Origin: JAUPVN01 sp964423475
GTDB taxonomy: Bacteria > Patescibacteriota > Saccharimonadia > Saccharimonadales > CAIOMD01
Assembly: GCA_964423475.1 (NCBI GenBank)
Contig: CAYRFD010000005.1
Location: 1 to 32,781 of the forward strand
Reading direction: 5' to 3'
Length of the DNA: 32,781 nucleotides
This document shows, one piece after another, positions 8,494-15,634 of this stretch. The notes under the pieces are model-generated. The model saw only the letters and a list, made by a program, of their open reading frames with translations, made no database searches and had not been told where the DNA came from. The position numbers were made by a program, and so were the translations under genes. How positions within the stretch are numbered: position 1 is the stretch's first letter; every line of letters starts with the position of its first letter.

Positions 8494-9969
8494 TTACCTT
8501 AAACAACTCCAATTATACCTTGTTTTATCTAATGCTAGTTCTAATTCTTTTTTATTTTTGGCTTCAAATGCTATTAAAACAGAGCCCCTATCTGCACCTT
8601 GGCCGCGGTAATGAAACAAACTAATGTTCCAGTTGCCACTAACAGCGGTTAAAAAGTCACTTAATGCCCTTGGGCGTTCTGGGAACAGTATTCTATACAT
8701 ATATTCACCTTTTGCAAGACTACCAGAGTCTCCAATCATATGCCTAGTATGCTCCTTTACAATATCATCATCTGAAACATCTTTATATTTATAATTATAT
8801 TTTTGCAATTTATTAATAAATTTATGTTTGTCTGCACTATCTTTTACGCTAACGCCAACAAATATTTTTGCATGATCTCTTTGCTTTAGCCTATAGCCAA
8901 ACTGCGTAATGCTATGATTTACTACTACATCATTACAAAACCTATCTAAAGCCCCTGGTTTTTCATTTAGTTCTACCTCAAACAAAGCCTCTTGCCCGCT
9001 GCCTAGTAACGTTCTTTCTGCAATATACTGCAGTCGCTCAAAGCTCATATTTGCACCAGAATTTATAGCTACTAAAGTATCATCTTTGCTTAATTTATGT
9101 ATTTTAGAATATTCAATTATCCCCGCAATACCAAGTGCACCAGAAGGTTCTACAATTGTTCTTGTTTCTTCAAAAATTACTTTAATTGCAGCACAAATTT
9201 GATCATTAGAAACACTTAAAGATTCGTTAATTACATTACGCGCAATATCAAAAGTATTCTTACCTAGTTTTTTAACAGCTACACCTTCTGCAAAAATTCC
9301 AACGTGCTCTAAGGTAATACGTTTATTTGCTTTTAAAGATGCTTGCATAACGTTACTGTCGTTAGGCTCTACGCTAATAATTTTTATATCAGGGCGTAAC
9401 TCTTTTATATATTGACCAATACCACATACTAAACCGCCACCCCCAACCGGAACAAAAATATGCGTGATATTTTGTAATTGCTCTAATAGTTCTTTTGCAA
9501 TTGTGCCCTGGCCCGCAATTACATCTAAGTCGTCAAAGGGATGAATATATGTTCTACCAGTTTGCTTAACACGTATTTTACAAAACAATGCAGCATCTGA
9601 ATAACTATCACCATAAAGTTCAACTTCTGCCCCAAAGTTCTTAACAGCATCTACTTTTATTTGCGGAGTAGTTACGGGCATAATTATTAAAGCAGATATG
9701 TTTAATGTGCGCGCAGCTAAAGCAACACCTTGTGCATGATTGCCAGCGCTAGCGGCAATAATTCCGCAAGCTTTTTCTTTGCTATTTAACTGCAACAACT
9801 TATTATATGCGCCACGAATTTTAAACGAATGTACAGGTTGCAAATCTTCTCTTTTTAAATATACATTTGACCCAATTTTATTACTTATACCTGGAGCATA
9901 ATCTAATGGAGTTCTAATTGCTATATCATATATATCCGCTAATATGGTTTGTTTTGTTGTAGATTTCAT
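8494..9969 (-). CDS. ilvA: Threonine dehydratase, biosynthetic (IlvA)
   Basis: IlvA is a PLP enzyme that deaminates threonine to 2-oxobutanoate, committing carbon to isoleucine. At 491 residues it has the long biosynthetic layout. The catalytic fold-type II domain has the Schiff-base lysine in HSFKIRGAYNK (Lys50), the SAGNHAQG substrate loop and the phosphate-binding run VPVGGGG. The C-terminal third holds two ACT-like regulatory modules (about 325-490; one starts with LFEVELNEKPGALDRFC, the other with YRILFPERPRALSDFL), as in isoleucine-inhibited enzymes. Its ATG overlaps the ilvN stop by four bases, indicating translational coupling. It is the last gene of ridA-ilvB-ilvN-ilvA. IlvA produces the reactive enamine that RidA, encoded first in the operon, hydrolyses. 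Confidence 0.95.
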   Translation of the reverse strand: MKSTTKQTILADIYDIAIRTPLDYAPGISNKIGSNVYLKREDLQPVHSFKIRGAYNKLLQLNSKEKACGIIAASAGNHAQGVALAARTLNISALIIMPVTTPQIKVDAVKNFGAEVELYGDSYSDAALFCKIRVKQTGRTYIHPFDDLDVIAGQGTIAKELLEQLQNITHIFVPVGGGGLVCGIGQYIKELRPDIKIISVEPNDSNVMQASLKANKRITLEHVGIFAEGVAVKKLGKNTFDIARNVINESLSVSNDQICAAIKVIFEETRTIVEPSGALGIAGIIEYSKIHKLSKDDTLVAINSGANMSFERLQYIAERTLLGSGQEALFEVELNEKPGALDRFCNDVVVNHSITQFGYRLKQRDHAKIFVGVSVKDSADKHKFINKLQKYNYKYKDVSDDDIVKEHTRHMIGDSGSLAKGEYMYRILFPERPRALSDFLTAVSGNWNISLFHYRGQGADRGSVLIAFEAKNKKELELALDKTRYNWSCLR

Positions 9970-10223
9970 AAATTACTTAATTTTTTACTTATAATTACAC
10001 TATTAATGTCTATTAATTTTTGTAGTTGAGCCTCTATTTGTTCTGGTATTTCTACATCTCTTGCGTCTATATCTATTACAGACCACTGCCCCACTTTTTG
10101 TGATCTAACATTTAAAGATTGAATATTGCAACCACGGCGGGCAAAAACTTGTGTTATTCGCACTAGCATTCCGGGTACATCTCGTGCCTCTAAAGTAAAG
10201 GTATAATCTGTATGTTTTGTCAT
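9966..10223 (-). CDS. ilvN: Acetolactate synthase small (regulatory) subunit
   Basis: An 85-residue ACT-domain protein. Its start FTLEARDVPGMLVRITQVFARRGCNIQSL in outline is the ligand-binding beta-alpha-beta of AHAS regulatory subunits, with the turn DVPGML contacting valine in characterised homologues. It lacks the C-terminal domain of the 160-residue IlvH/IlvN type and resembles the short E. coli IlvN. It lies 12 bases after ilvB with a strong AAGGAG upstream and overlaps ilvA by four bases. It probably binds IlvB to raise activity and confer feedback inhibition. Confidence 0.93.
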   Translation of the reverse strand: MTKHTDYTFTLEARDVPGMLVRITQVFARRGCNIQSLNVRSQKVGQWSVIDIDARDVEIPEQIEAQLQKLIDINSVIISKKLSNL

Positions 10224-10235
10224 GTTTACTCCTTT

Positions 10236-11951
10236 TTAAGTGCTTCCTACGGGCCTAGATAATTGAGATTTTGGTGGGAATATTATCATATTTTTTAACG
10301 GTGCCCCAGGCGAAATCATAGGAAATACGTTTTGTGATTTAGTAACTTCTACGCTAATAATTACCGGCCTATCATTAATTGCAAATGCCTCTTTAAGTTT
10401 TGGCTCTAATTCTGATTCGTTGTTTACAACAATACCCCCAGCTCCATAGCTTTGGGCTAACATTGCAAAATCTGGGTTACCCTCTAAATCTACACCACTT
10501 TCACGATTATCATAAAAAAGTTCTTGCCATTGCCTCACCATGCCCAAATAATGATTATTTAACACAATAACTTTTATTGGTAACTTATTTATACATGCAG
10601 TTGCAAGCTCAAATTGCGTCATCTGAAAGCCACCATCGCCAACAAAGGCAACAACTTGCTTATCTGGATGCGCAAATTGAGCACCAATGGCAGAAGGCAT
10701 ACCAAACCCCATAGTACCTGCCCCACCAGAGCTAATCCACATATCGGCTTTTTTAGTTTTATAAAACTGAGCCGACCACATTTGGTGTTGGCCAACATCT
10801 GTAGTTACAATAGCATTACCTTTAGTAATATCGTAAACAGCGTCTATAACATGCTGCATGGTTAACCCTTGGCTATCATCATAAGTTAGCGGATATAATT
10901 TTTTGTAATCATCTAGTTTTGTATTCCAGGCTTCATGGTCCATTGGTTTACAATTTTCAATTAAATCATTTATGGCCTCTTTTGCATCGGCTTGTAAAAA
11001 TAAATCTACACTAATCATCTTATTTGCTTCTGCGGCATCTATATCTATATGCGCAATATATGCATTTGCGCAAAATTCATCTGCTTTACCAATTATTCTA
11101 TCATCAAATCTAGAACCTATATTTATCAAAAAATCACACTCAATTAAAGCTTTGTTGGCATATGCCGTACCGTGCATACCAACCATTCCAACCGAAAACG
11201 GGCTCGTTTCATCTATAGACCCTTTGCCAAGTAATGTAGTGGCAACTGGAGTATTAGTTTTTTGAGCTAATTTTAATATATCATCCGCTGCACCAGAAAT
11301 AATTACACCATGACCAGCCAAAATAACTGGTCTTTTAGCGGTTTGCCAAGTTTTTATAATACTTTGTATTTTATTTTTATCTACTGGATATTTATTAACA
11401 TAAGCCGGTAATTGCATATGTTGCTTTAGATCACCGTTAAACTCACCAGAACTAATATCTTTTGGTACATCTACAAGTACCGGCCCCGGTCTACCCGTTG
11501 TGGCAATATAAAAAGCTTCATCAATTATCCTGGGTAAGTCGTCTACTTTTTTTGCCAAATAATTATGCTTTACAACTGGCATGGTAATATTAAAAATATC
11601 TGCCTCCTGAAAAGCATCAAGACCTAACATTGATGTAATTTGCTGGCCAGAAATTACAATTAAGGGCACGCTATCCATATGCGCAGTCATAAGACCAGTT
11701 ACAATATTACCCGCACCAGGGCCACTAGTTACTAGCACTACACCGGGCTTACCACTTGCACGAGCATAACCATCTGCTATATGTGCTGCACCCTGCTCGT
11801 GACGCACTAAGATAAGCTTAATTTTTGTTTTAGAAGTAACTATTGCATCAAATAACGGAATTGCCGCCCCGCCAGAATATCCAAAAATATACTCTACACC
11901 ATGCTTCTCTAATGTTTTAATAATTGCGGTTGCACCATCCATTTTACTCAT
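10236..11951 (-). CDS. ilvB: Acetolactate synthase large (catalytic) subunit
   Basis: IlvB is a thiamine-diphosphate and FAD enzyme that condenses pyruvate with pyruvate (valine, leucine) or with 2-oxobutanoate (isoleucine). The 571-residue protein has the N-terminal pyrimidine-binding domain with the catalytic Glu in VRHEQGAAHIADGYAR, a central FAD-type domain, and the C-terminal diphosphate domain with GDGGFQM ending in LNN for Mg-ThDP. The conserved GYPGG near the N-terminus reads GYSGG here. The ATG at 11951 was chosen because AAAGGAG stands nine bases upstream; a longer in-frame version to 11981 overlaps ridA heavily. With this start it overlaps the ridA stop by eight bases, suggesting coupling. 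Confidence 0.95.
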   Translation of the reverse strand: MSKMDGATAIIKTLEKHGVEYIFGYSGGAAIPLFDAIVTSKTKIKLILVRHEQGAAHIADGYARASGKPGVVLVTSGPGAGNIVTGLMTAHMDSVPLIVISGQQITSMLGLDAFQEADIFNITMPVVKHNYLAKKVDDLPRIIDEAFYIATTGRPGPVLVDVPKDISSGEFNGDLKQHMQLPAYVNKYPVDKNKIQSIIKTWQTAKRPVILAGHGVIISGAADDILKLAQKTNTPVATTLLGKGSIDETSPFSVGMVGMHGTAYANKALIECDFLINIGSRFDDRIIGKADEFCANAYIAHIDIDAAEANKMISVDLFLQADAKEAINDLIENCKPMDHEAWNTKLDDYKKLYPLTYDDSQGLTMQHVIDAVYDITKGNAIVTTDVGQHQMWSAQFYKTKKADMWISSGGAGTMGFGMPSAIGAQFAHPDKQVVAFVGDGGFQMTQFELATACINKLPIKVIVLNNHYLGMVRQWQELFYDNRESGVDLEGNPDFAMLAQSYGAGGIVVNNESELEPKLKEAFAINDRPVIISVEVTKSQNVFPMISPGAPLKNMIIFPPKSQLSRPVGST

Positions 11952-12345
11952 TTTGGTCTCCTTTATATGCCACTGCATCAATTTCTATCACAATATCAAC
12001 ATCGCCCCCAACTCTTGGCAACTCATTAACGGCTACAGTTGCCCGCGCAGGTTTAATATTTTCAAAATAATTAGCATAAACTTCGTTCATGTGCGCAAAA
12101 TATGTCATATCCGAAAGGTAAACTGTAGTTTTAACCAAGTTTTCTAAACTAAGATTTTTTGTAGCAAGCACCGCTTTTAAGTTAAGTATTACCTGTTTTG
12201 TTTGTGCTTTAATACCAATAGGAGCCTTTTTATTTACAGGGTCAACCCCAATCTGGCCAGAAACAAAGTATAAATTACCAGCATTTAATATTGGGCTATA
12301 CGGGCCATAAGTTGTGATTTTGTTAGATTGAGATTTATTGTTCAT
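11944..12345 (-). CDS. ridA: RidA-family enamine/imine deaminase
   Basis: A 133-residue member of the RidA/YER057c/UK114 family. RidA trimers hydrolyse reactive enamine/imine intermediates such as 2-aminoacrylate and 2-aminocrotonate released by IlvA, protecting PLP enzymes. The motif PARATVAV (about 101-108) holds the conserved carboxylate-binding Arg, followed by the typical VDIVIEIDAVA strand. It is the first gene after the ilv terminator, with a strong AAAAGGAG upstream, and overlaps ilvB by eight bases. Placement in one operon with ilvA fits the known RidA role. A separate pathway-specific deaminase role is possible but not suggested by context. Confidence 0.92.
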   Translation of the reverse strand: MNNKSQSNKITTYGPYSPILNAGNLYFVSGQIGVDPVNKKAPIGIKAQTKQVILNLKAVLATKNLSLENLVKTTVYLSDMTYFAHMNEVYANYFENIKPARATVAVNELPRVGGDVDIVIEIDAVAYKGDQNE

Positions 12346-12365
12346 GGTTGTCTCCTTTTAATATT

Positions 12366-12386
12366 AAAAAACCGCTAATTTGCGGT
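12366..12386 (-). terminator. Intrinsic terminator of the ilv attenuator
   Basis: On the minus strand ACCGC (12386-12382) pairs with GCGGT (12375-12371) around AAATTA and runs into six T residues. It lies 20 bases before the ridA ATG and after the leader peptide, so it must be overridden for the operon to be expressed. Confidence 0.8.
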
Positions 12387-12444
12387 ATAAGCTGTGTTGC
12401 TATTTGGCCAATTTTATTTATAAGCGCTAAAAGCAACACAGCTT
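12382..12444 (-). promoter_or_regulatory. ilv attenuator stems: 13-bp stem 1:2 and a candidate antiterminator
   Basis: A perfect 13-bp inverted repeat pairs AAGCTGTGTTGCT (minus 12444-12432, inside the leader peptide, four codons after the Leu-Leu pair) with AGCAACACAGCTT (12401-12389). A weaker alternative pairs GCGCTTATAA (12427-12418, at the leader stop) with TTATACCGC (12390-12382): three plus five pairs around a small internal loop, consuming the terminator 5' arm. A ribosome stalled at the Ile/Leu codons would block the 13-bp stem and permit the alternative; one reaching the stop codon would mask it. Which fold is the true antiterminator needs calculation. Confidence 0.6.
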
Positions 12445-12497
12445 CTTGCAAGAAGAATGTTAATTGCTACTAGACTTAAAATTGGACTATTATTCAT
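12414..12497 (-). CDS. Ile/Leu/Val-rich leader peptide of the ilv operon
   Basis: A 27-codon ORF beginning MNNSPILSLVAINILLARSC and ending in SAYK before TAA. Nine codons are branched-chain: Ile 6, 12 and 14; Leu 7, 9, 15 and 16; Val 10 and 21. Codons 6-16 hold eight of the nine. It starts about six bases from the transcription start predicted by a near-consensus promoter, has no Shine-Dalgarno, and is followed by a 13-bp stem, an intrinsic terminator and ridA-ilvBNA. The arrangement is that of enterobacterial ilvL leaders, where starvation for Ile, Leu or Val stalls the ribosome and permits read-through. Gene callers would miss it. I assign it by content and position only. Confidence 0.82.
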   Translation of the reverse strand: MNNSPILSLVAINILLARSCVAFSAYK

Positions 12498-12509
12498 AAG
12501 GTTATTTTT

Positions 12510-12538
12510 AGTGTACGATTATGCAACAAACCTGTCAA
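12510..12538 (-). promoter_or_regulatory. Promoter of the ilv leader and ridA-ilvBNA operon
   Basis: On the minus strand a perfect TTGACA (12538-12533) is followed, after exactly 17 bases, by TACACT (12515-12510). Transcription should start near 12503, about six bases before the leader-peptide ATG. Confidence 0.8.
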
Positions 12539-12552
12539 GGACAAGCATATAA

Positions 12553-13128
12553 TTATTCAATAAGCGTAAAGCCCCCAAGTATAGCCTCTTTTTGTGCCTG
12601 CAATTCATCACTCTGATTAGTGTTTTCAAAATATAACACATAAAAAATTCCAGTATGATCAAAATAATACAGCTCTTTTTGCACATCACCATCTAATGTT
12701 AATAAAGTAGACTGCTGACCATCTATGTCTAGTTGTTGCGTATTTTCAATAGTATCATCAGCAATATATAATTCTAAAAGCGCATCAATACTTTTGCCGT
12801 TAAGCGGTGTAGCGGTAATAATAGCTTTTCCTAGGCTAGGAGAATTAACTACATTATGAGAATATGCTATATACTGCCCAACCTCAATAACTGTACTACT
12901 GCCCGTAGGGGTTTCACCATCTACGGCCTGGATAACCACATACTTACTTGGTAAATCTAATCTAAATTTACCCACATCTGCCGTAAATACAGTATTTTTA
13001 TTATTATTTTCCCAAGTATTATCTAATGAATTATTATTCTTATGATCGTTTAATAATATATACGTGCTAAAAGCTATAGCAACCAACAAAAGTGCAATAA
13101 TTATCATTTTTTTATTTAATATTTTCAT
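12553..13128 (-). CDS. Membrane-anchored extracytoplasmic protein of unknown function
   Basis: I do not recognise this 191-residue protein. Residues about 8-26 form one hydrophobic helix after a short Lys-rich start, so it is probably an N-terminal signal anchor; there is no lipobox Cys. An Asn-rich spacer (about 28-45) leads to a mixed alpha/beta domain of about 145 residues starting with GKFRLDLP and ending GGFTLIE. That opening and close, with a strand LYYFDHTGIFYVLYF near the end, recall PsbP/Mog1-like domains common in small secreted proteins, but this is only an impression. It lies directly upstream of the ilv promoter in the same direction. No operon partner is evident. Confidence 0.7.
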   Translation of the reverse strand: MKILNKKMIIIALLLVAIAFSTYILLNDHKNNNSLDNTWENNNKNTVFTADVGKFRLDLPSKYVVIQAVDGETPTGSSTVIEVGQYIAYSHNVVNSPSLGKAIITATPLNGKSIDALLELYIADDTIENTQQLDIDGQQSTLLTLDGDVQKELYYFDHTGIFYVLYFENTNQSDELQAQKEAILGGFTLIE

Positions 13129-13215
13129 ATATTTTAGTATTACATTATTTATTAAATTTTTTAATATTTAAATTTTATATAAATAACAATTTTGCTAATA
13201 ACATCTATATAGTTC

Positions 13216-13224
13216 TGCTATAAT
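13216..13224 (+). promoter_or_regulatory. Extended -10 promoter for the beta-lactamase-fold gene
   Basis: TGCTATAAT is a perfect extended -10 element, ending 33 bases before the ATG at 13258. TAATAA at 17-bp spacing is a poor -35, as expected for extended -10 promoters. Confidence 0.6.
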
Positions 13225-13257
13225 TATTATATAAATAAGGGTAAATATAAAGAACTC

Positions 13258-14106
13258 ATGAATAAAAATTTTGTAGCTGGGGCCTTAATGGGAATATGCC
13301 TTATTTTTGTTGTTATGCTATTTATTTATAATCAACAAAAGGGCTATAGTATTGATATTCCACAGCCCACTAACCAAATACAGCCCCAGCCATTGCCTTC
13401 TTTTAATAAAGATCTATTATTGCAAAATATTAGCCTAGTTACTAATAATTATCCTGCCCTAGAGACGGGTATTAGTGTCCAATCATACTTAGATAATTTA
13501 CAAATAAATATTAACGCTGATAATAATTTTGATGCAGCCAGCACCAATAAAATACCAGTAGCTATATACGCTCTCCACAAAATTCACCATGGTGAATTAT
13601 CTTTTGACACCGACATCTACGGGTTAAGTCTTAAAGAAACAATAGAATTAATGATTATTCAAAGTGACAATCAGGCATGGGAAAACCTGCTTTCATATTT
13701 TGGCATACAAGCTATTAAAGAATATCTCGCGCCATTAGGAATTGCATCATTTTATAATAATGATCAAAACATTATAAGCCCACAAGATTCTGCAAAATTA
13801 CTTCGTTTGTCACAAACCGGAGCCCTAGATAAAGACACGGCTGAATATTTGACAAATATTATGGCACAAAGTGTAACTGGGCCAATTAGCTTGTCCGCAG
13901 ATTATAATAATATGCCCAAAAAAACAGGTTGGTTGGATACTAATTATAATTTTGTTGGTATTATTAGCAAAGATAATAAAAAATATGCAGTAGCAATATT
14001 TACTAAAAATAAAGACGGTTCAGAGTTAGATTACCAAGCAGTTCAGGAATATATAAATAAAGTATTGTTAGCAATTAATGCTTCATTAAGCGTAGCTTTA
14101 CCCTAA
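13258..14106 (+). CDS. Membrane-anchored serine beta-lactamase-fold hydrolase (non-lactamase)
   Basis: The 282-residue protein begins with a signal anchor (about 7-24) and a Pro/Gln-rich spacer, then a class A beta-lactamase/D-Ala peptidase-type domain outside the membrane. The three active-site motifs are present: SxxK as STNK (95-98), SDN (136-138) and KTG (222-224, KKTGW). The omega-loop segment after SDN is short and lacks the ExxN motif holding the general base Glu166 of class A beta-lactamases. Efficient penicillin hydrolysis is therefore unlikely; a D,D-peptidase or esterase role in cell-wall handling is more plausible. Its 3' end overlaps the convergent sodX by 32 bases. Confidence 0.8.
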   Translation: MNKNFVAGALMGICLIFVVMLFIYNQQKGYSIDIPQPTNQIQPQPLPSFNKDLLLQNISLVTNNYPALETGISVQSYLDNLQININADNNFDAASTNKIPVAIYALHKIHHGELSFDTDIYGLSLKETIELMIIQSDNQAWENLLSYFGIQAIKEYLAPLGIASFYNNDQNIISPQDSAKLLRLSQTGALDKDTAEYLTNIMAQSVTGPISLSADYNNMPKKTGWLDTNYNFVGIISKDNKKYAVAIFTKNKDGSELDYQAVQEYINKVLLAINASLSVALP

Positions 14107-14389
14107 CCACCACATTAGGGACCCAAAATACAACCTTACCTAATACCACGCTACATGATACTAGCCCAAAAGTACGGCTATCTGTACTTGCCGCCTTGTT
14201 ATCTCCAATCAAAAATACTTTGCCATTTTTTACTATACCAACTCTTTTAATTATTTCTTTTCCGTTAATATTTGCAATTACTATACTATTAGCATAAATA
14301 TGCATATGATGGATCTTTCTAGCAAACACAATATCTCCAGACTTTAAAACTGGTGCCATACTATTGCCTTCCACTCGGCGCATAAACAT
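14075..14389 (-). CDS. sodX: Nickel-type superoxide dismutase maturation protease (SodX-like)
   Basis: A 104-residue peptidase of the S26/S24 serine-lysine type. The N-terminal VEGNSMAPVLKSGDIVFARK carries the catalytic Ser10, and KEIIKRV carries the general-base Lys48; GDNKAASTDSR is the usual third box. It has no N-terminal membrane anchor, so it is too small for a housekeeping signal peptidase I. Being 22 bases downstream of sodN, it is most simply the protease that removes the NiSOD propeptide to expose His1 of the nickel hook. The start is supported by AAAGGA upstream. Its last 32 bases overlap the convergent hydrolase gene. Confidence 0.85.
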   Translation of the reverse strand: MFMRRVEGNSMAPVLKSGDIVFARKIHHMHIYANSIVIANINGKEIIKRVGIVKNGKVFLIGDNKAASTDSRTFGLVSCSVVLGKVVFWVPNVVVRVKLRLMKH

Positions 14390-14411
14390 TTATAGTCCTT
14401 TTGTAGTTTAG

Positions 14412-14834
14412 CTAATTACCACTTTGAACGATTTTAAATAACTCGTCTAAAGCCTTAACTCTTTCATTAAGCTCTAGGCAAGCCTCTTTGTTAACGGCAT
14501 GCTTTACTACACTTGCTTGTTTAGCTACTTGCCATACAATATCATGCAATTTAGGGTGAGCCGTTAAATTCTCTGGCTTAAAAAAATCACTCCATAGAAT
14601 ATAGGCTTGTTCCTTTACTTTTTGAGCATGCTCTTCTTTAGTATTAACCATACGCACAAAATTATTATACTTATTAACGCTATCTAGCTCGCCCAGATCT
14701 TCTATTTTTTGGACCATTTTTAAACAAGTATCGGCCGAGTGTTTTATTGTATCTGTTTCATAAATTCCACACGGAACATCACAATGTGCATAAACCGGTT
14801 TAATAAATCCTTTAAACATTTCTTTGCCCTCCAT
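14412..14834 (-). CDS. sodN: Nickel superoxide dismutase precursor
   Basis: NiSOD disproportionates superoxide using a nickel ion held by the first residues of the mature protein. The diagnostic nickel hook is present as HCDVPCGIYE (consensus HCDLPCGVYD), with His1, Cys2 and Cys6 as ligands and the conserved Pro5, Gly7 and Tyr9. It is followed by a helical domain of about 115 residues, as in the four-helix subunit of the hexameric enzyme. A propeptide of 16 residues (ATG at 14834) or 11 (ATG at 14819) precedes His1. The upstream ATG is ten bases from a TATAAT box and could be leaderless; the downstream ATG has GGAGG eight bases before it. SodX, next in line, should cleave the propeptide. Confidence 0.93.
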   Translation of the reverse strand: MEGKEMFKGFIKPVYAHCDVPCGIYETDTIKHSADTCLKMVQKIEDLGELDSVNKYNNFVRMVNTKEEHAQKVKEQAYILWSDFFKPENLTAHPKLHDIVWQVAKQASVVKHAVNKEACLELNERVKALDELFKIVQSGN

Positions 14835-14844
14835 TAATATCTTT

Positions 14845-14850
14845 ATTATA
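14845..14850 (-). promoter_or_regulatory. Candidate -10 box for sodN-sodX
   Basis: A perfect TATAAT on the minus strand lies ten bases before the first sodN ATG. An imperfect 12-bp inverted repeat lies just upstream, overlapping the expected -35 region. No clear -35 hexamer is seen. Confidence 0.5.
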
Positions 14851-14855
14851 ACCTA

Positions 14856-14901
14856 AGATGTCTAATTTAAAGCACAAACAAATTATTATAATTAGACGTC
14901 T
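14856..14901. repeat. 12-bp inverted repeat between trmD and sodN
   Basis: AGATGTCTAATT (14856-14867) is complementary to AATTAGACGTCT (14890-14901) except for one G-U-type position, with 22 bases between. One arm covers the trmD stop codon and the other lies just upstream of the sodN -10. It could be a 3'-end hairpin of trmD mRNA (there is no T run) or an operator for sodN. Confidence 0.5.
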
Positions 14902-15563
14902 AAAGACCGCAACTTAGTAATTTTTTGGCTTTGCTCTTTACGCCAATCAGCAATAGCTCCATGATTTCCACTTAACAAAACATTTGGCACTGCTAAATCT
15001 TTATATATCTCTGGGCGAGTGTACTGTGGGTATTCTATATCACTATTGTTACTAAAAGATTCGTCTATTGCGCTTGTTTCACCACCCAAAACGCCAGGTA
15101 TAAGCCTTACAACACTGTCTACAACCACCATTGCGGCTATTTCACCGCCCGTTAAAACATAGTTACCAATACATATCTCATCATCCACCAAGCTAGTTAT
15201 ACGCTCATCGTAACCCTCGTAATGCCCGCAAATAATGATTAGGTCTTGTTTAGCGTCTAAATAGGCTTGAGCCTTATTTTGTGTATACATTTCTCCACGT
15301 GGGGTCATTAATAGAACCTTAGCATTTGGTGATATTTTTTTTGCATGCTCAACTGCAGCGAATAAAGGCTCTGGCTTAAGTACCATGCCGTCTCCACCGC
15401 CATAGGGTGTATCGTCTACTGTTTTACGTTGACCAATGCCAAATTGACGTAAGTCTATTGTATGAAGTTTAGCTAGCTTTTTATCTTGGGCTTTCCATAG
15501 CATACTGCTACCAAAAACCTCTGTAAACATATTACTAAATAGTGTAATTACATAAATATTCAT
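14892..15563 (-). CDS. trmD: tRNA (guanine37-N1)-methyltransferase
   Basis: TrmD uses S-adenosylmethionine to methylate G37 next to the anticodon and prevents frameshifting. The 223-residue protein has the SPOUT-fold signatures: KTVDDTPYGGGDGMVLKPEP, LLMTPRGE, the knot loop CGHYEGYDERI, GNYVLTGGE, and the C-terminal GxHxxI region as LSGNHGAIADWR. The usual bacterial neighbour rimM is missing between rpsP and trmD; khpA is present instead. An extended -10 (TGGTATTAT) ends seven bases before the ATG, so trmD is probably transcribed from its own promoter as a leaderless message rather than only from the upstream operon. Confidence 0.96.
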   Translation of the reverse strand: MNIYVITLFSNMFTEVFGSSMLWKAQDKKLAKLHTIDLRQFGIGQRKTVDDTPYGGGDGMVLKPEPLFAAVEHAKKISPNAKVLLMTPRGEMYTQNKAQAYLDAKQDLIIICGHYEGYDERITSLVDDEICIGNYVLTGGEIAAMVVVDSVVRLIPGVLGGETSAIDESFSNNSDIEYPQYTRPEIYKDLAVPNVLLSGNHGAIADWRKEQSQKITKLRSLDV

Positions 15564-15570
15564 CTGTTAC

Positions 15571-15579
15571 ATAATACCA
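15571..15579 (-). promoter_or_regulatory. Extended -10 promoter giving leaderless trmD
   Basis: TGGTATTAT on the minus strand ends seven bases before the trmD ATG (15563). The start site would fall at the start codon. No Shine-Dalgarno is possible in such a transcript. Confidence 0.55.
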
Positions 15580-15634
15580 CAACAGAAGAACTAATTTTTT
15601 GAATATACAATTCTAAGTATTATATTTATAACAA

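Noticed and set aside
9966..9968. TGA recoding as Gly, as in Gracilibacteria and SR1
   Set aside because: TGA ends ilvN in a normal ATGA overlap with ilvA and also ends the gene at 19188. No gene needs in-frame TGA to be read through.
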